Assembly: GCA_025363715.1 (NCBI GenBank)
Contig: JANYLR010000082.1
Coordinates: 26,330-90,329 of the forward strand
Source: Holophagaceae bacterium
GTDB lineage: Bacteria > Acidobacteriota > Holophagae > Holophagales > Holophagaceae
Reading direction: 5' to 3'
DNA length: 64,000 nt
Made by a program: the position numbers and the translations under genes. Positions within the stretch are counted from its first letter, which is position 1. The number at the start of each line of letters is the position of its first letter. Below are positions 1 to 9,383 of the stretch, piece after piece. The notes below the pieces were generated by a model, which did no database searches, had not been told where the DNA came from, and saw only the letters and a list, made by a program, of their open reading frames with translations.

Positions 1-415
1 AATGCGAACAGTTCCAGCACTTCCTTATAAGCACCTGAGGCGGATCCCCCTTGGCACCCCGCTTGATGCAACTGAACAACCCCTGCCTCTGCCCTGGCGT
101 CCTGATTACGGAAGCTACCACTTCCCACCCTGGTCCGGCAGGCTCCCATTCCTGCCCCAGTCCACACCTCCACACCCGAAAGTTCTGCTCCCGTGACGAC
201 CATCCCTCTCATCCAGAAGCCTCGGCTGGATGCCAGGAGCCGGGCCCACGACGAGATCATTACCTGCAAGCGGCAGGACCACCCCTCCGCATGAACAGAT
301 AAGGCCGGGCTCCATGCAGACAATAAAGTAAACTTCGCCAGCCAACCCAACCTTGGGCGATCCCCACTGACAGCCGTTCCCCAGGAGTACAGTCCCCTCA
401 ACCAGCCCGAGGACC
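1..415. other. Leader region without a supported gene
   Basis: No convincing coding region is visible; short open frames here lack ribosome-binding sites and family-like sequence. A partial sigma-54-like promoter lies at 52-67 on the plus strand (TGGCAC, five bases, TTGAT); the -24 half is perfect but the -12 half has GA where GC is normally essential, so I treat it as weak. The region probably holds the promoter and leader of the sensor kinase that starts at 416. Confidence 0.4.
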
Positions 416-2098
416 ATGCGACATCTCCTATTCATCCTCTTGTGCAGCCTGCTCCCGTGCCAAGTCCCCGCGCTTCCCGGGGACAGCCGGGAAGCCGACG
501 GCAGGCCGGTGATCATCGTGGGGGGCGACGTGAACTATCCCCCTTACGAATTCCTGGACAAGGCCGGCCGGCCTGCGGGGTTCAACGTCGAGATCACGCG
601 GGCCATCGCTGAAGTCATGGACATGCGAGTGGACATCCGGCTGGGCGACTGGAACCTCATGCGTCAAGCACTTGGGGATGGCTCGATCGATGTTCTGGAA
701 GGCGTGGCGAACTCAAAAGAGCGAGAGCAGATTTTCGATTTTTCGATTCCACTCTGCACCATCCACCAGTCGATCTTCGCCCGTCGAGGATCTCCTCCGG
801 TCAGTTCGCTCTGGGACCTGGCGGGCAAAGAAGTGGCCGTTCAGAGGGGCGGCATCATGCAGGACAGGATGGCCAACAGCGGCACCGAGATCAAACTCAT
901 CCTGGTTGATACCCATGCGGATGCCCTCCGACTGCTAGCGGCAGGCAAACTCGATTACGCTCTGGTCAATACCCTCACCGGCATCAATTTCGGGCTGGAC
1001 CGCGGGCTGACCAACATCGTTCCCGTCAGCGGGCCAGTGGCCGAAATGTCCTACGGGTACGCAGTCAAGAAGGGGAACCGCGAGCTTCTGGCCGAATTCG
1101 ACGAAGGTCTCCAGATCCTGATTAACACTGGCCGCTATCAGCAGATCCACGATAAGTGGCTGGGTAGCCTCGAACCTGGTCCCAATCCCTGGCCCAAGGT
1201 CATGAAGTACGGGGCGGTCGGAGTAGTGACCTTGCTGGCCATCCTGGGAAGCATCGTGGCTTGGTCATGGTCCCTTCGAAAGAAGATCGATGCCTACATC
1301 ACCGATTCCCAGGTCCGCCAGCAGGAACTGATCCAGGCGGGCAAGATGGCCTCGCTCGGGGTCCTCGTCGCGGGCGTCGCGCACGAGATCAACAACCCGA
1401 CCAGCCTAATTCTCTACAACCTGCCCCTGCTCAGGAACGCCTACCGGGTGAGTGAAACCGAGCTCGAAGGGCGATATCAGGAAACAGGGGACTTCTCCAT
1501 AGGGGGCTTAAGATACTCGGAACTCCGAGAGGAGATTCCGCGCATGTTCGATGAGATGCAGGGGGGAGCCAACCGCATCAAGCGGATCGTCGAGGACCTG
1601 AAGGATTTTTCCCGCAAGGACACCACCAGCCTCAATGAAATGGTAGACCTCAACCAGGTCGTCCAGACTTCGGTGCGGCTGCTGGATAGTTCCATCAAGA
1701 AATCCACGTCCCGCTTCCATGCCCATTACCTGGACAACCTCCCGCTGGTTCGCGGCAATGCCCAGAGAATCGAACAGGTCGTGGTCAACCTCCTGCTCAA
1801 TGCCTGTCAGGCCTTGCAGACCCCGAATCAGGGAATCTTCCTGTCGACCTGTTATGACGCTGAACAGAAAGTCGTGATGCTTTACATCAACGATGAAGGC
1901 GTGGGCATTCCGTCCGAGAATCTGGCCAGCTTGACGGATCCGTTTTTCACCACGAAACGGGAATCGGGTGGTACTGGATTGGGGCTTTCCGTCTCCGCCG
2001 GCATTGTGAAAGACCACAAGGGAAAACTGGAGTTCACCTCCGCTCTGGGTGAGGGAACCACCGCCGTACTGGCCCTGCCCGCCCTGGAAAGAGGATGA
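416..2098 (+). CDS. Sensor histidine kinase with periplasmic solute-binding (SBP_bac_3) domain
   Basis: A 560-residue membrane sensor kinase. Residues 1-20 are a signal peptide, about 33-250 form a family 3 solute-binding domain of the kind used by amino acid ABC transporters and BvgS-type sensors, and about 262-286 form one transmembrane helix. The cytoplasmic part has an H-box with VAHEINNP (His323), then an N-box (NLLLNACQAL), G1 (DEGVGIP), an F-box (DPFFTTK) and G2 (GTGLGLS). A roughly 40-residue loop separates the H-box from the second dimerisation helix. There is no receiver domain, so the phosphate should pass to the regulator encoded 5 bases downstream. The periplasmic domain suggests direct sensing of a small solute, perhaps the same class taken up by the liv system beyond. 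The ligand is inference; the kinase call is secure. Confidence 0.93.
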   Translation: MRHLLFILLCSLLPCQVPALPGDSREADGRPVIIVGGDVNYPPYEFLDKAGRPAGFNVEITRAIAEVMDMRVDIRLGDWNLMRQALGDGSIDVLEGVANSKEREQIFDFSIPLCTIHQSIFARRGSPPVSSLWDLAGKEVAVQRGGIMQDRMANSGTEIKLILVDTHADALRLLAAGKLDYALVNTLTGINFGLDRGLTNIVPVSGPVAEMSYGYAVKKGNRELLAEFDEGLQILINTGRYQQIHDKWLGSLEPGPNPWPKVMKYGAVGVVTLLAILGSIVAWSWSLRKKIDAYITDSQVRQQELIQAGKMASLGVLVAGVAHEINNPTSLILYNLPLLRNAYRVSETELEGRYQETGDFSIGGLRYSELREEIPRMFDEMQGGANRIKRIVEDLKDFSRKDTTSLNEMVDLNQVVQTSVRLLDSSIKKSTSRFHAHYLDNLPLVRGNAQRIEQVVVNLLLNACQALQTPNQGIFLSTCYDAEQKVVMLYINDEGVGIPSENLASLTDPFFTTKRESGGTGLGLSVSAGIVKDHKGKLEFTSALGEGTTAVLALPALERG

Positions 2099-2102
2099 AC
2101 CG

Positions 2103-3530
2103 ATGACCGAATCCCTCTATCCTCCCTATACCATTTTGCTGGTCGACGACGAGGAAGCCTGGCTCCGCAGCCTGAGCATGACCCTGTCGATGATGGCGGG
2201 CATCAACAACACCATCCGCTGTTCGGATAGCCGACAGGTCATGGGCTTCCTGGAGAAGAGTCAAATCGGGCTCGTCCTCCTGGATCTGAACATGCCCCAC
2301 CTTTCGGGCCAAGCCTTGCTGCCATTGCTGCTGGAGAAGTATCCCGAGGTCCCGGTGATCATCATCAGCGGGCTGAACCAGGTGACGACGGCTGTGGAGT
2401 GCATGAAGCTCGGGGCCTTTGATTTCTTCGTGAAGACCGTGGAACAGGAGCGGCTGATCCAAGGCGTTCAGCGGGCGATCAAGATGATCGACCTGCAAAT
2501 GGAGAACCGGGCGTTCAGCTGCCGAATGCTGGATGACCGGATCCTCCATCCCGAGGCTTTCGCCGGGATCATCACCCAGAACCCCTCGGTGCGGGCGATC
2601 TTCCGCTACATCGAAGCCATTGCGGCCAGCAGCCAGCCCGTCCTGATCACCGGCGAATCGGGCGTGGGCAAGGAACTGCTGGCGAAAGCCATCCACCGGT
2701 TGAGCGGGAGAAGGGGCAAGATGGTCTCCCTGAACGTAGCCGGGCTCGACGACAACGTGTTCAGCGACACCCTGTTCGGCCATGTCAAAGGGGCCTTCAC
2801 CGGCGCCGACGCCTCCCGCCGGGGCATGATCGAGGACTCCGCGGACGGCACCCTGTTCCTGGACGAGATCGGGGACCTGTCGACAGCCTCCCAGATCAAG
2901 CTCCTCCGGCTGCTCCAGGAAGGTGAGTACTTCGCTCTCGGCAGCGACGTGCCCAAGCGGCTGAGGTCGCGAGTCCTTTTCGCCACCCATCACGACCTGT
3001 CGTCCTTGCAGGCCTGCGGCCAGTTCCGGAAGGACCTTTACTACCGGCTTTGCGTACACCATCTAACGGTTCCCCCGCTCAAGGACCGGGCGGAAGACAT
3101 CCCGCTGCTCCTGGACCACTTCCTCGAGGAAGTCTCCCGCGAGTTGGGGAAGAAAAAACCCACAGCCCCTCCGGAACTCTATGTCCTCCTCGCGAACCAC
3201 ACCTTCCCTGGCAACATCCGCGAACTCAAGTCCATGGTCTACGACGCCCTCAGCGTCCACCAGTCCAGGATGCTTTCCATGGATTCCTTCAAGCGGGCCA
3301 TCGACAGCCACCCCAACCAGCCGACCGCGGCGGCCGAGCAGCGAAGCGGTGAGGCCAGTCTCTTTTCCGCCACGGAACCTCTGCCCCGGCTGCAGGAGCT
3401 TTCCGAGTTGGTCATCGCGGAAGCCATGCGGCGCGCCTGTGGCAATCAGTCCGTGGCGGCCCGGCTCATCGGCATTTCCCAGCCTGCCCTCAGCAAACGC
3501 CTAAAAAAGACCAATACGAACCAACCCTAG
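2103..3530 (+). CDS. Sigma-54-dependent response regulator (NtrC family)
   Basis: A 475-residue regulator in the standard NtrC layout. The receiver domain (about 10-125) has the acidic pair VDDEE, phospho-acceptor Asp61 in LDLNMP and the conserved Lys111. The AAA+ sigma-54 interaction domain (about 150-385) has Walker A GESGVGKE (184-191), the sigma-54 contact loop GAFTGA (230-235) and Walker B LFLDEIG (251-257). A Fis-type helix-turn-helix is at about 436-468. I start at the ATG at 2103, 4 bases after the kinase stop and behind GAGGA; the same frame is open upstream inside the kinase gene but the family N-terminus fits the ATG. It is the cognate partner of the upstream kinase and should activate sigma-54 promoters, plausibly those of the porin/liv genes downstream. 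Confidence 0.93.
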   Translation: MTESLYPPYTILLVDDEEAWLRSLSMTLSMMAGINNTIRCSDSRQVMGFLEKSQIGLVLLDLNMPHLSGQALLPLLLEKYPEVPVIIISGLNQVTTAVECMKLGAFDFFVKTVEQERLIQGVQRAIKMIDLQMENRAFSCRMLDDRILHPEAFAGIITQNPSVRAIFRYIEAIAASSQPVLITGESGVGKELLAKAIHRLSGRRGKMVSLNVAGLDDNVFSDTLFGHVKGAFTGADASRRGMIEDSADGTLFLDEIGDLSTASQIKLLRLLQEGEYFALGSDVPKRLRSRVLFATHHDLSSLQACGQFRKDLYYRLCVHHLTVPPLKDRAEDIPLLLDHFLEEVSRELGKKKPTAPPELYVLLANHTFPGNIRELKSMVYDALSVHQSRMLSMDSFKRAIDSHPNQPTAAAEQRSGEASLFSATEPLPRLQELSELVIAEAMRRACGNQSVAARLIGISQPALSKRLKKTNTNQP

Positions 3531-3905
3531 GCCCAGCGCACGCTTCTTGCCCCTGGTCCGGATCTTACCCGACCTCCCTTTCCCATCCGAGACAGTCCCC
3601 AATGAAGCCATTTCGAACTCACCCCAAAGCCGGAAAATGCCTTCTGAGCCAAGGCTGATGGCATCCCCGACATGCCTCTGCGCCCCACAAGACGATGCTT
3701 AATATTACGAGGCAAGCACCAGCAGGACTCTAAGTCAAAAGCACGCGGGCAGTCCGGCCGAGAATCGGCTGTTGCAAGAACCGGATATTTGTTAATTAGC
3801 CTTAAAAAATCTTCAGGTCCTCTAGGCCGCGGGCATTCACTGGTCCACCACTGGGGCCACTTTGACCCAGCCTCGGGGGGCCTTGGCGCACTCGGTTTCT
3901 CCCCA

Positions 3906-3922
3906 GGCAAGAGGACTGCCAG
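3906..3922 (-). promoter_or_regulatory. Sigma-54-like -24/-12 promoter, minus strand
   Basis: Read on the minus strand the site is CTGGCAGTCCTCTTGCC. It has TGGCA at -24, TTGC at -12 and the required ten bases between the GG and GC. It sits beside a gene for a sigma-54 activator, but it points leftwards, toward the end of that regulator gene, and no convincing gene lies downstream of it. It could drive a small RNA or an antisense transcript, or be a chance match. Confidence 0.35.
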
Positions 3923-4060
3923 CACCTTGAACGTCAGCAGAGTTAGGTTGAATTTTCGAATCAATAAGTGAATTTATCTTGCTGGAAGTCAAAATACCCC
4001 TTAGAGTCCTGTTCATCCCTCACCTCTGCTTCACCCAACAAAAGTTCATCGCAAGTTCCA

Positions 4061-4070
4061 CCCCCCCCCC
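4061..4070 (+). repeat. Homopolymeric C10 tract
   Basis: Ten consecutive C about 80 bases upstream of the porin start codon. Tracts of this length can change by slippage and alter promoter or operator spacing. The position fits such a role, but no promoter was mapped around it. Confidence 0.6.
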
Positions 4071-4148
4071 AGAGCAGCTCGTTTCGAGATTGCTCACCTT
4101 CTCCCTAGCGCCACACCAACCCTGTGGCCCAATTGACAGGAGCTACAC

Positions 4149-5453
4149 ATGGCTCAGAGTCGGTTCACGAGAAGGATGCTCACGGCATCCCTCTTCACCC
4201 TCCCCTTCGCACTGGTGGCTGCGGACGCCCCCGGGATGTTCAAGGTTCCGGGCACCAGCACGAGCATGAAGATCTACGGGTTCGCCGAACTCAACGGCAC
4301 CTACGACATGGGGACGCGCAACTCGGACATTGACGACTTCGACTGGGCGTCCTTCCTCCCCACCCAGCCCTTCGACAAGTCCTCCAAAAACCCCTCAGGT
4401 TCCCCTGCCAACCAGATGTACCTGACCCTCCGCACCTCCCGGATCGGGATCATGACCACGACCCCCAGCAGCCTGGGCGACATCGTGGCCGTGGTGGAAG
4501 CGGACTTCAACTCCCCGTCCCCCTCCAACTTCTCCAGCCCCGCCACCACCAATGGCAACACCTTCCGCCTTCGCAAGGCCTACGGCCAGATCGGCGGCTT
4601 CCTCTTCGGCCAGACCTGGTCCACTTTCTTTGATGGCGATTCCGTGCCGGACGGCGTGGACTTCAATCCCGTGGCCTCGGCCAACGCCACCCGCCAGGGC
4701 ATGCTCGCCTACACGTGGCATCCCTCGAAGGAAGCCTCCTTCACCCTGGCCGTGGAAGCCCCCTTCAACCGCATGTTCCAGGGCCAGTCGGGACGCGTGG
4801 TCATCCAGGATGCGGGCGAGAACTACGCCGGCGATTCCTATGCCACCACCCCTGACCTCATCGGCAACTACACCTACAGCGACAAGTGGGGCCACGTGTC
4901 CCTCCGCGGTGTGGCCATGGAGTACAAGAATCTCAACCACAGCGCCAACGGCTTCGGCGGCGCCCTCTCCGGCCACTTCAACATCGGCAATGACAGCCTG
5001 GTCTGGAGCGTGCAGGGTGGCAACGGCATCGGCCGCTACATGCTCGGCAGCCTCCTCCAGAGCGCCCTCGACGACGGCAAGCAGATCAACCTCTGGAAGG
5101 CCATGGGCTACCACGTGGGCTACACCCACGTATGGAACGCCGACTGGCGGAGCAATATTGTCGCCAGCCGCGTGAGCTTCACCGATCCCGGCTCCGGCAC
5201 CCCCGGCGTGTCCCTGAACCGGTGGCTGCAGAACTATTCGGGCTACTGGGGTCCCGACGGCCAGCCCAACAAGACCCTCGACAACTACATGATCAATACC
5301 TTCTACAACATCTCCAAGACCGTCTACTGCGGCTTCGAATACAACTGGGGCAAGCGCACGACCATGGACACCTACACGGGCGCCGTGGCCGGACCTGCCA
5401 ACGAAGGCACCCAGAAGCGAATCAACTTCGTCTTCCGGGCCAGCTTCTTCTAG
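4149..5453 (+). CDS. DcaP-like outer-membrane porin
   Basis: A 434-residue outer-membrane protein with a signal peptide (cleavage likely near residue 25) and alternating aromatic/hydrophobic beta strands up to a C-terminal phenylalanine (RASFF). The N-terminal region (SMKIYGFAELNGTYD) and the following DFDWASFLP segment resemble DcaP-family trimeric porins, which pass small acids and other small solutes. AGGAG lies 7 bases before the ATG. It is 48 bases upstream of livK and probably in the same transcript, which suggests it supplies the periplasmic binding protein with substrate. Assignment to DcaP is by sequence character and moderately sure; substrate is inference. Confidence 0.8.
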   Translation: MAQSRFTRRMLTASLFTLPFALVAADAPGMFKVPGTSTSMKIYGFAELNGTYDMGTRNSDIDDFDWASFLPTQPFDKSSKNPSGSPANQMYLTLRTSRIGIMTTTPSSLGDIVAVVEADFNSPSPSNFSSPATTNGNTFRLRKAYGQIGGFLFGQTWSTFFDGDSVPDGVDFNPVASANATRQGMLAYTWHPSKEASFTLAVEAPFNRMFQGQSGRVVIQDAGENYAGDSYATTPDLIGNYTYSDKWGHVSLRGVAMEYKNLNHSANGFGGALSGHFNIGNDSLVWSVQGGNGIGRYMLGSLLQSALDDGKQINLWKAMGYHVGYTHVWNADWRSNIVASRVSFTDPGSGTPGVSLNRWLQNYSGYWGPDGQPNKTLDNYMINTFYNISKTVYCGFEYNWGKRTTMDTYTGAVAGPANEGTQKRINFVFRASFF

Positions 5454-5501
5454 ACCGGGGCACCCTGTGGACCCCTTCAACCTTTCCATTACGGAGGCAC
5501 T

Positions 5502-6629
5502 ATGAAGAAATCCTATCTGGTGGCCCTGGCCATCGTCGCAGGTACCGCGCTCTCCTTCATGGGGTGCGACAAGAACAAGAATGTGGTCGTGGGCGGTGTC
5601 GCCCCGCTGACCGGCGAGGCCGCCACCTTCGGCGCATCCACCAAGAACGGCTATGACCTGGCCGTTGCCGAGTGGAATGCCAAGGGCGGCGTGCTGGGCA
5701 AGCAGGTCCAGCTGGTCTTCGCCGACGACAAGGGCGATCCCGCCGAGGGCGCCACCGTCTTCACGAAGCTCATCGAGCAGGACAAGGCCTGCGCGGTGCT
5801 CGGCACCGTCATGTCCAAGGTCTCCCTGGCCGGCGCTCCCATCTGTCAGAACGCCAAGATCCCCATGATCGCCACCGCGTCGACCAATCCCAAGGTCACG
5901 GGCGTGGGGAACTATGTCTTCCGCGCCTGCTTCATCGATCCCTTCCAGGGCACGGTGGGCGCCAAGTTCGCCTTTGACGATCTGAAGGCCAAGAAGGCTG
6001 CCTGCCTCTTCGACGTGGGCAACGACTACACCAAGGGCCTGTCCGAGTTCTTCAAGGCCAAGTTCGTCGCCCTGGGTGGCGAGGTCGTCGGCTTCGAGGG
6101 CCATGCCACCGGAACCTCCGACTTCAAGGCCCAGCTGACCAAGGTCCTCGCCAGCAAGCCTGACGTGCTCTATGTCTCCGACTACTACGCTGACGTGGCG
6201 ATCATCGCCAAGCAGGCCCGGGAACTCGGCTTCAAGGGGCCCCTGGTGGGCGGTGATGGCTGGGATTCCCCCAAGCTGACCGAGATCGCCGGTTCGGCCA
6301 TCGAGGGCTGCTTCTTCACCAACCACTACGCCAAGGAAGACAAGTCCCCCATCGTCCAGGAATTCGTCAAGAAATACTCCGAGAAGTACAAGGCTTCCCC
6401 CGACGCCCTCGCGGCGCTGGCCTACGACGCAGCCAACATCATGCTGGACGCCATCAAGCGCGCCGGCTCCACGGACGGCGCCGCCATCCAGGGAGCCATG
6501 GCCAAGACCGACCTCCGCGTCGTCACGGGCCAGGTGAAGTTCGACGGTGAACGCAACCCTGTGAAGTCCGCCGTCATCATCGAGATCAAGGGCGGCCAGC
6601 AGGTCTACAAGACCACTGTCGCTCCGTAA
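5502..6629 (+). CDS. livK: Branched-chain amino acid ABC transporter substrate-binding lipoprotein
   Basis: A 375-residue periplasmic binding protein of the LivJ/LivK (type I fold) family. The N-terminus has a lipoprotein signal with Cys22 in SFMGC, so it is likely anchored by lipid. The sequence GVAPLTGEAATFG and a C-terminal YDAANIMLDAI segment are typical of the family. It delivers leucine, isoleucine, valine or related solutes to the LivHM permease encoded next. GGAGG stands 6 bases before the ATG. A strong G/C hairpin separates it from livH, as is common where binding protein must outnumber permease. Confidence 0.93.
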   Translation: MKKSYLVALAIVAGTALSFMGCDKNKNVVVGGVAPLTGEAATFGASTKNGYDLAVAEWNAKGGVLGKQVQLVFADDKGDPAEGATVFTKLIEQDKACAVLGTVMSKVSLAGAPICQNAKIPMIATASTNPKVTGVGNYVFRACFIDPFQGTVGAKFAFDDLKAKKAACLFDVGNDYTKGLSEFFKAKFVALGGEVVGFEGHATGTSDFKAQLTKVLASKPDVLYVSDYYADVAIIAKQARELGFKGPLVGGDGWDSPKLTEIAGSAIEGCFFTNHYAKEDKSPIVQEFVKKYSEKYKASPDALAALAYDAANIMLDAIKRAGSTDGAAIQGAMAKTDLRVVTGQVKFDGERNPVKSAVIIEIKGGQQVYKTTVAP

Positions 6630-6650
6630 AGCAGAGCTGTCCTGTTCCAA

Positions 6651-6673
6651 GGGGGGGGCTCTGGCCCCCCCCC
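6651..6673 (+). terminator. G8/C9 hairpin between livK and livH
   Basis: Eight G, a short CTCTGG linker and nine C form a very stable hairpin in the 66-base gap after livK. There is no U tract. It is more likely to stabilise the livK message or attenuate the downstream genes than to terminate fully. The homopolymer runs could also be prone to slippage. Confidence 0.6.
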
Positions 6674-6695
6674 AACGAAAGAAAGAGGTCCCCAG

Positions 6696-7604
6696 ATGGA
6701 GTCCATCTTCAGCCCGCAACAGATCGTGAATGGTCTTCAGCTGGGAGCGATCTATGCGCTCATCGCGCTTGGCTACACCATGGTGTACGGCATCGTGCGC
6801 CTCATCAACTTCGCCCACGGCGATTTCTTCATGGTCGGGGCCTATGCGGCCTTTGGCTCGTTCTTCATGTTCAATGTCTTCCTTCCCCGCGGCAATGGAC
6901 TCGCCTTCATCGTCCTGATCCTCGCCATGGCCGCCGGCGGCGCCATCGCCGTCCTCACTGATCACTTCGCCTACAAACCACTTCGGTACAAGCCGAAGCT
7001 GTCTTCCCTCGTGACCGCCATCGGCGTGTCTATGTTGCTTGAGTACGCCTTTTCAGCCATTCCCATGATCGGCCCTTCGCCCCGGGGCTTCCCGGAGATC
7101 CTGCCTAAGAAGATGTACCACTTTGGCTCTGCGGAAGTATCCAACTACGTGATCGTCGATCTGGCCGTAGCCGCAGTGCTCATGATCGGCCTGACCTTCC
7201 TCATCCAGCGCACCTCCCTGGGCAAAGCCATGCGTGCCGTTTCCCAGGACAAGGATGCTGCCCGGCTCATGGGGATCAATGTCGACCGGATCATCTCCCT
7301 CACCTTCCTCATCGGCGGCGCCTTCGCCGGCGCTGCTGGGCTCCTTGCCGGACTTACCTATCCGAGAATCCAGCCCTACATGGGCATCCTGCCTGGCTTG
7401 AAGGCCTTCATCGCCGCCGTGCTGGGGGGCATCGGAAGCATCCCTGGAGCCGTGCTCGGGGCCTTCATCATGGGAATCGCTGAAACCTGCGCCACTGCCT
7501 ACAACTCGCTTCTGGGAGAGGGGATCGCCTTCGTGATTCTCATCGTCGTCCTCCTATTGAGGCCCAGTGGCATTTTCGGCGAAAAAACGGCCGACAAGAT
7601 CTAG
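6696..7604 (+). CDS. livH: Branched-chain amino acid ABC transporter permease LivH
   Basis: A 302-residue inner-membrane permease. It has the LivH landmarks GAIYALIALGYTMVYGI, INFAHGDFFMVGAY and a late AVLGGIGSIPGAVLGA segment, with about eight transmembrane helices. It pairs with LivM to form the translocation channel. GAAAGAGG lies upstream of the ATG. It is the second gene of the transporter operon. Confidence 0.95.
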   Translation: MESIFSPQQIVNGLQLGAIYALIALGYTMVYGIVRLINFAHGDFFMVGAYAAFGSFFMFNVFLPRGNGLAFIVLILAMAAGGAIAVLTDHFAYKPLRYKPKLSSLVTAIGVSMLLEYAFSAIPMIGPSPRGFPEILPKKMYHFGSAEVSNYVIVDLAVAAVLMIGLTFLIQRTSLGKAMRAVSQDKDAARLMGINVDRIISLTFLIGGAFAGAAGLLAGLTYPRIQPYMGILPGLKAFIAAVLGGIGSIPGAVLGAFIMGIAETCATAYNSLLGEGIAFVILIVVLLLRPSGIFGEKTADKI

Positions 7605-7614
7605 GGGGACTGGC

Positions 7615-8610
7615 ATGGACAAGTTAAAAAGTTTGAAACTGCTGATGGCAGGATTGATTTTCTACTTGATCGTTCAAATCCTTAGCGCCGTCGGGGTTCT
7701 GAACGGCTACTTCATGGTGATCATCAACCGGTCCCTCGTGTTCGTGATCCTCGCGGTTTCGCTCAACCTCATCAACGGTGTCACCGGACAATTCTCCCTT
7801 GGGCACATGGGCTTCGCCGCCGTGGGAGCCTATGCCTCGGGCTCCATCACCACCCTCATTTTCAAACTCTCGCCCCACCATCCCCAGGATGCGGTGGTGT
7901 TCCTGATCGCGATCATCGTCGGCGGGTTTTTCGCCGCTCTGGCCGGATTTCTGATCGGGTTCCCTTCCCTCCGACTCAAAGGAGATTACCTGGCCATCGT
8001 GACCTTGGGGTTCGGGGAGATCATCCGCACCATTCTGAACAATATCCCCGCCGTGGGCGGCCCCCGTGGTCTTCTTGGCATCCCCAAATTCTCCAATTTC
8101 ACCGTCATCTTCCTCTTCACGCTGGGCACCATCATCCTCATCCGCAATCTTGTCCAGTCCTCCATCGGCCGAACCATGATCTCGATTCGCGAGAATGAGC
8201 TGGCCAGCGAACTGGTCGGCGTTGATACCACGAAATACAAAGTCCTTGGTTTCGTCGTTGGCGCCTTCTTCGCGGGCATCGGTGGCGGCCTTCTGGCGCA
8301 TCTGCTCCAGATCGCTCATCCAACCCAGTACGGGTTCTACGCCTCGGCCCTGATCCTCATCATGGTGTATGTGGGAGGCATCGGATCCTTGACGGGATCC
8401 ATCGTCGCGGCCTTCTCCCTCACCTTCCTCACGGAGGGCCTGCGAGTCGGCATCGACTGGTTGCGAGATACGGTAGGCATTCCCATCGGAACCGAGTGGA
8501 CCATGGTGATCTACGCCGTGCTCCTGATCCTCATCATGCTTTACAAGACGGAAGGCCTCATGGGCATGCGTGAATCCTCCATCCTGGTGATCAAGGAGAA
8601 ACAGGGATGA
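7615..8610 (+). CDS. livM: Branched-chain amino acid ABC transporter permease LivM
   Basis: A 331-residue permease with LivM motifs SLNLINGVTGQFSLGHMGF and RLKGDYLAIVTLGFGE, and about nine hydrophobic helices. I chose the ATG at 7615, preceded by AGGGGGA and 10 bases after the livH stop, rather than an upstream start that would overlap livH. The stop overlaps the livG start as ATGA, indicating translational coupling. Confidence 0.94.
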   Translation: MDKLKSLKLLMAGLIFYLIVQILSAVGVLNGYFMVIINRSLVFVILAVSLNLINGVTGQFSLGHMGFAAVGAYASGSITTLIFKLSPHHPQDAVVFLIAIIVGGFFAALAGFLIGFPSLRLKGDYLAIVTLGFGEIIRTILNNIPAVGGPRGLLGIPKFSNFTVIFLFTLGTIILIRNLVQSSIGRTMISIRENELASELVGVDTTKYKVLGFVVGAFFAGIGGGLLAHLLQIAHPTQYGFYASALILIMVYVGGIGSLTGSIVAAFSLTFLTEGLRVGIDWLRDTVGIPIGTEWTMVIYAVLLILIMLYKTEGLMGMRESSILVIKEKQG

Positions 8611-9383
8611 GCGCCCTCCTTTCCGTCCAGAACATGTCCCACTATTTCGGCGGGCTGAAAGCCGTGTCCGAATTTTCCTTCGATGTGCCCGAGGGCGTCA
8701 TCTACGGTCTCATCGGCCCCAACGGTTCAGGCAAGACCACCTGTTTCAACCTGATCACGGGGATCTATACCCCCACCCAGGGGAAGATCCTTTTCAAGGG
8801 GGAGGAGATCCAGGGCAACAAGCCATTCCGCATCGTCCACAAGGGCATCGCCCGCACCTTCCAGAACCTCCGCATCTTCAACAACCTCTCCGTCATCGAT
8901 AACATCCGGGTGGCAAGGCACTTCACCACCCGCTCCGGGGTGTTCAGCACCCTCCTCCGCCTTCCGAGCTTCAAGCAGGAAGAGGAGAAGGTCCGGGAAG
9001 AGGCCATGAATCTCATCCAGCTCATGAACCTGCACTCGCGCGCCACGGAAATGGCCAAGAACCTACCTTACGGGGAGTTGCGTAGGCTCGAAATCGCCAG
9101 GGCCCTGGCCACCAAGCCCAAGCTCATCCTCCTGGATGAACCCGCGGCCGGCATGAACCCCAAGGAGACTGAAGATCTGATGAGGCTCATCCAGCGTGTG
9201 AGGGATGAATTCAAGGTCACGATCTTCCTGATCGAACACCACATGAAATTCGTGACTGGGATCTGCGAGAAGGTGAAGGTCATCGATTTCGGAACCACCA
9301 TCGCAGAGGGCCGGCCGGAGGATGTCGTCAAGGATCCCAAGGTCCTCGAGGCCTATCTCGGACGGAAGGCGGTCGTATGCTGA
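8607..9383 (+). CDS. livG: Branched-chain amino acid ABC transporter ATPase LivG
   Basis: A 258-residue ABC ATPase with Walker A GPNGSGKTT, the LivG-type signature LPYGELRRLEIARAL and Walker B LILLDEPAAGMNP, followed by the H-loop IEHHM. It energises the LivHM channel together with LivF. Its start overlaps livM by 4 bases and its end overlaps livF by 7, so the three are probably translated as a unit. Confidence 0.95.
   Translation: MSALLSVQNMSHYFGGLKAVSEFSFDVPEGVIYGLIGPNGSGKTTCFNLITGIYTPTQGKILFKGEEIQGNKPFRIVHKGIARTFQNLRIFNNLSVIDNIRVARHFTTRSGVFSTLLRLPSFKQEEEKVREEAMNLIQLMNLHSRATEMAKNLPYGELRRLEIARALATKPKLILLDEPAAGMNPKETEDLMRLIQRVRDEFKVTIFLIEHHMKFVTGICEKVKVIDFGTTIAEGRPEDVVKDPKVLEAYLGRKAVVC

Larger units (their letters stand above)
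3531..4148. other. Intergenic regulatory region between the two-component system and the porin
   Basis: About 620 bases with no supported gene. A 145-residue minus-strand frame (3527-3964) is open but has no family resemblance and unremarkable composition. The region contains an AT-rich stretch (3786-3812 and 3950-3975), a sigma-54-like site on the minus strand (3906-3922) and a run of ten C at 4061-4070. It most likely holds the promoter and regulator sites for the porin and liv genes. Confidence 0.5.

Noticed and set aside
52..67. Sigma-54-like promoter upstream of the kinase
   Set aside because: The -12 element has GA instead of the critical GC, and it is about 345 bases from the start codon.
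3527..3964. Minus-strand open frame of 145 residues in the regulator-porin gap
   Set aside because: No homology-like pattern, no ribosome-binding site and mixed composition; a noncoding transcript is as likely.
4395..6965. Long minus-strand open frame (856 residues) opposite the porin and livK
   Set aside because: It is the antisense shadow of well-supported genes in high-GC DNA; its sequence is low-complexity Gly/Ala/His/Asp without family resemblance.
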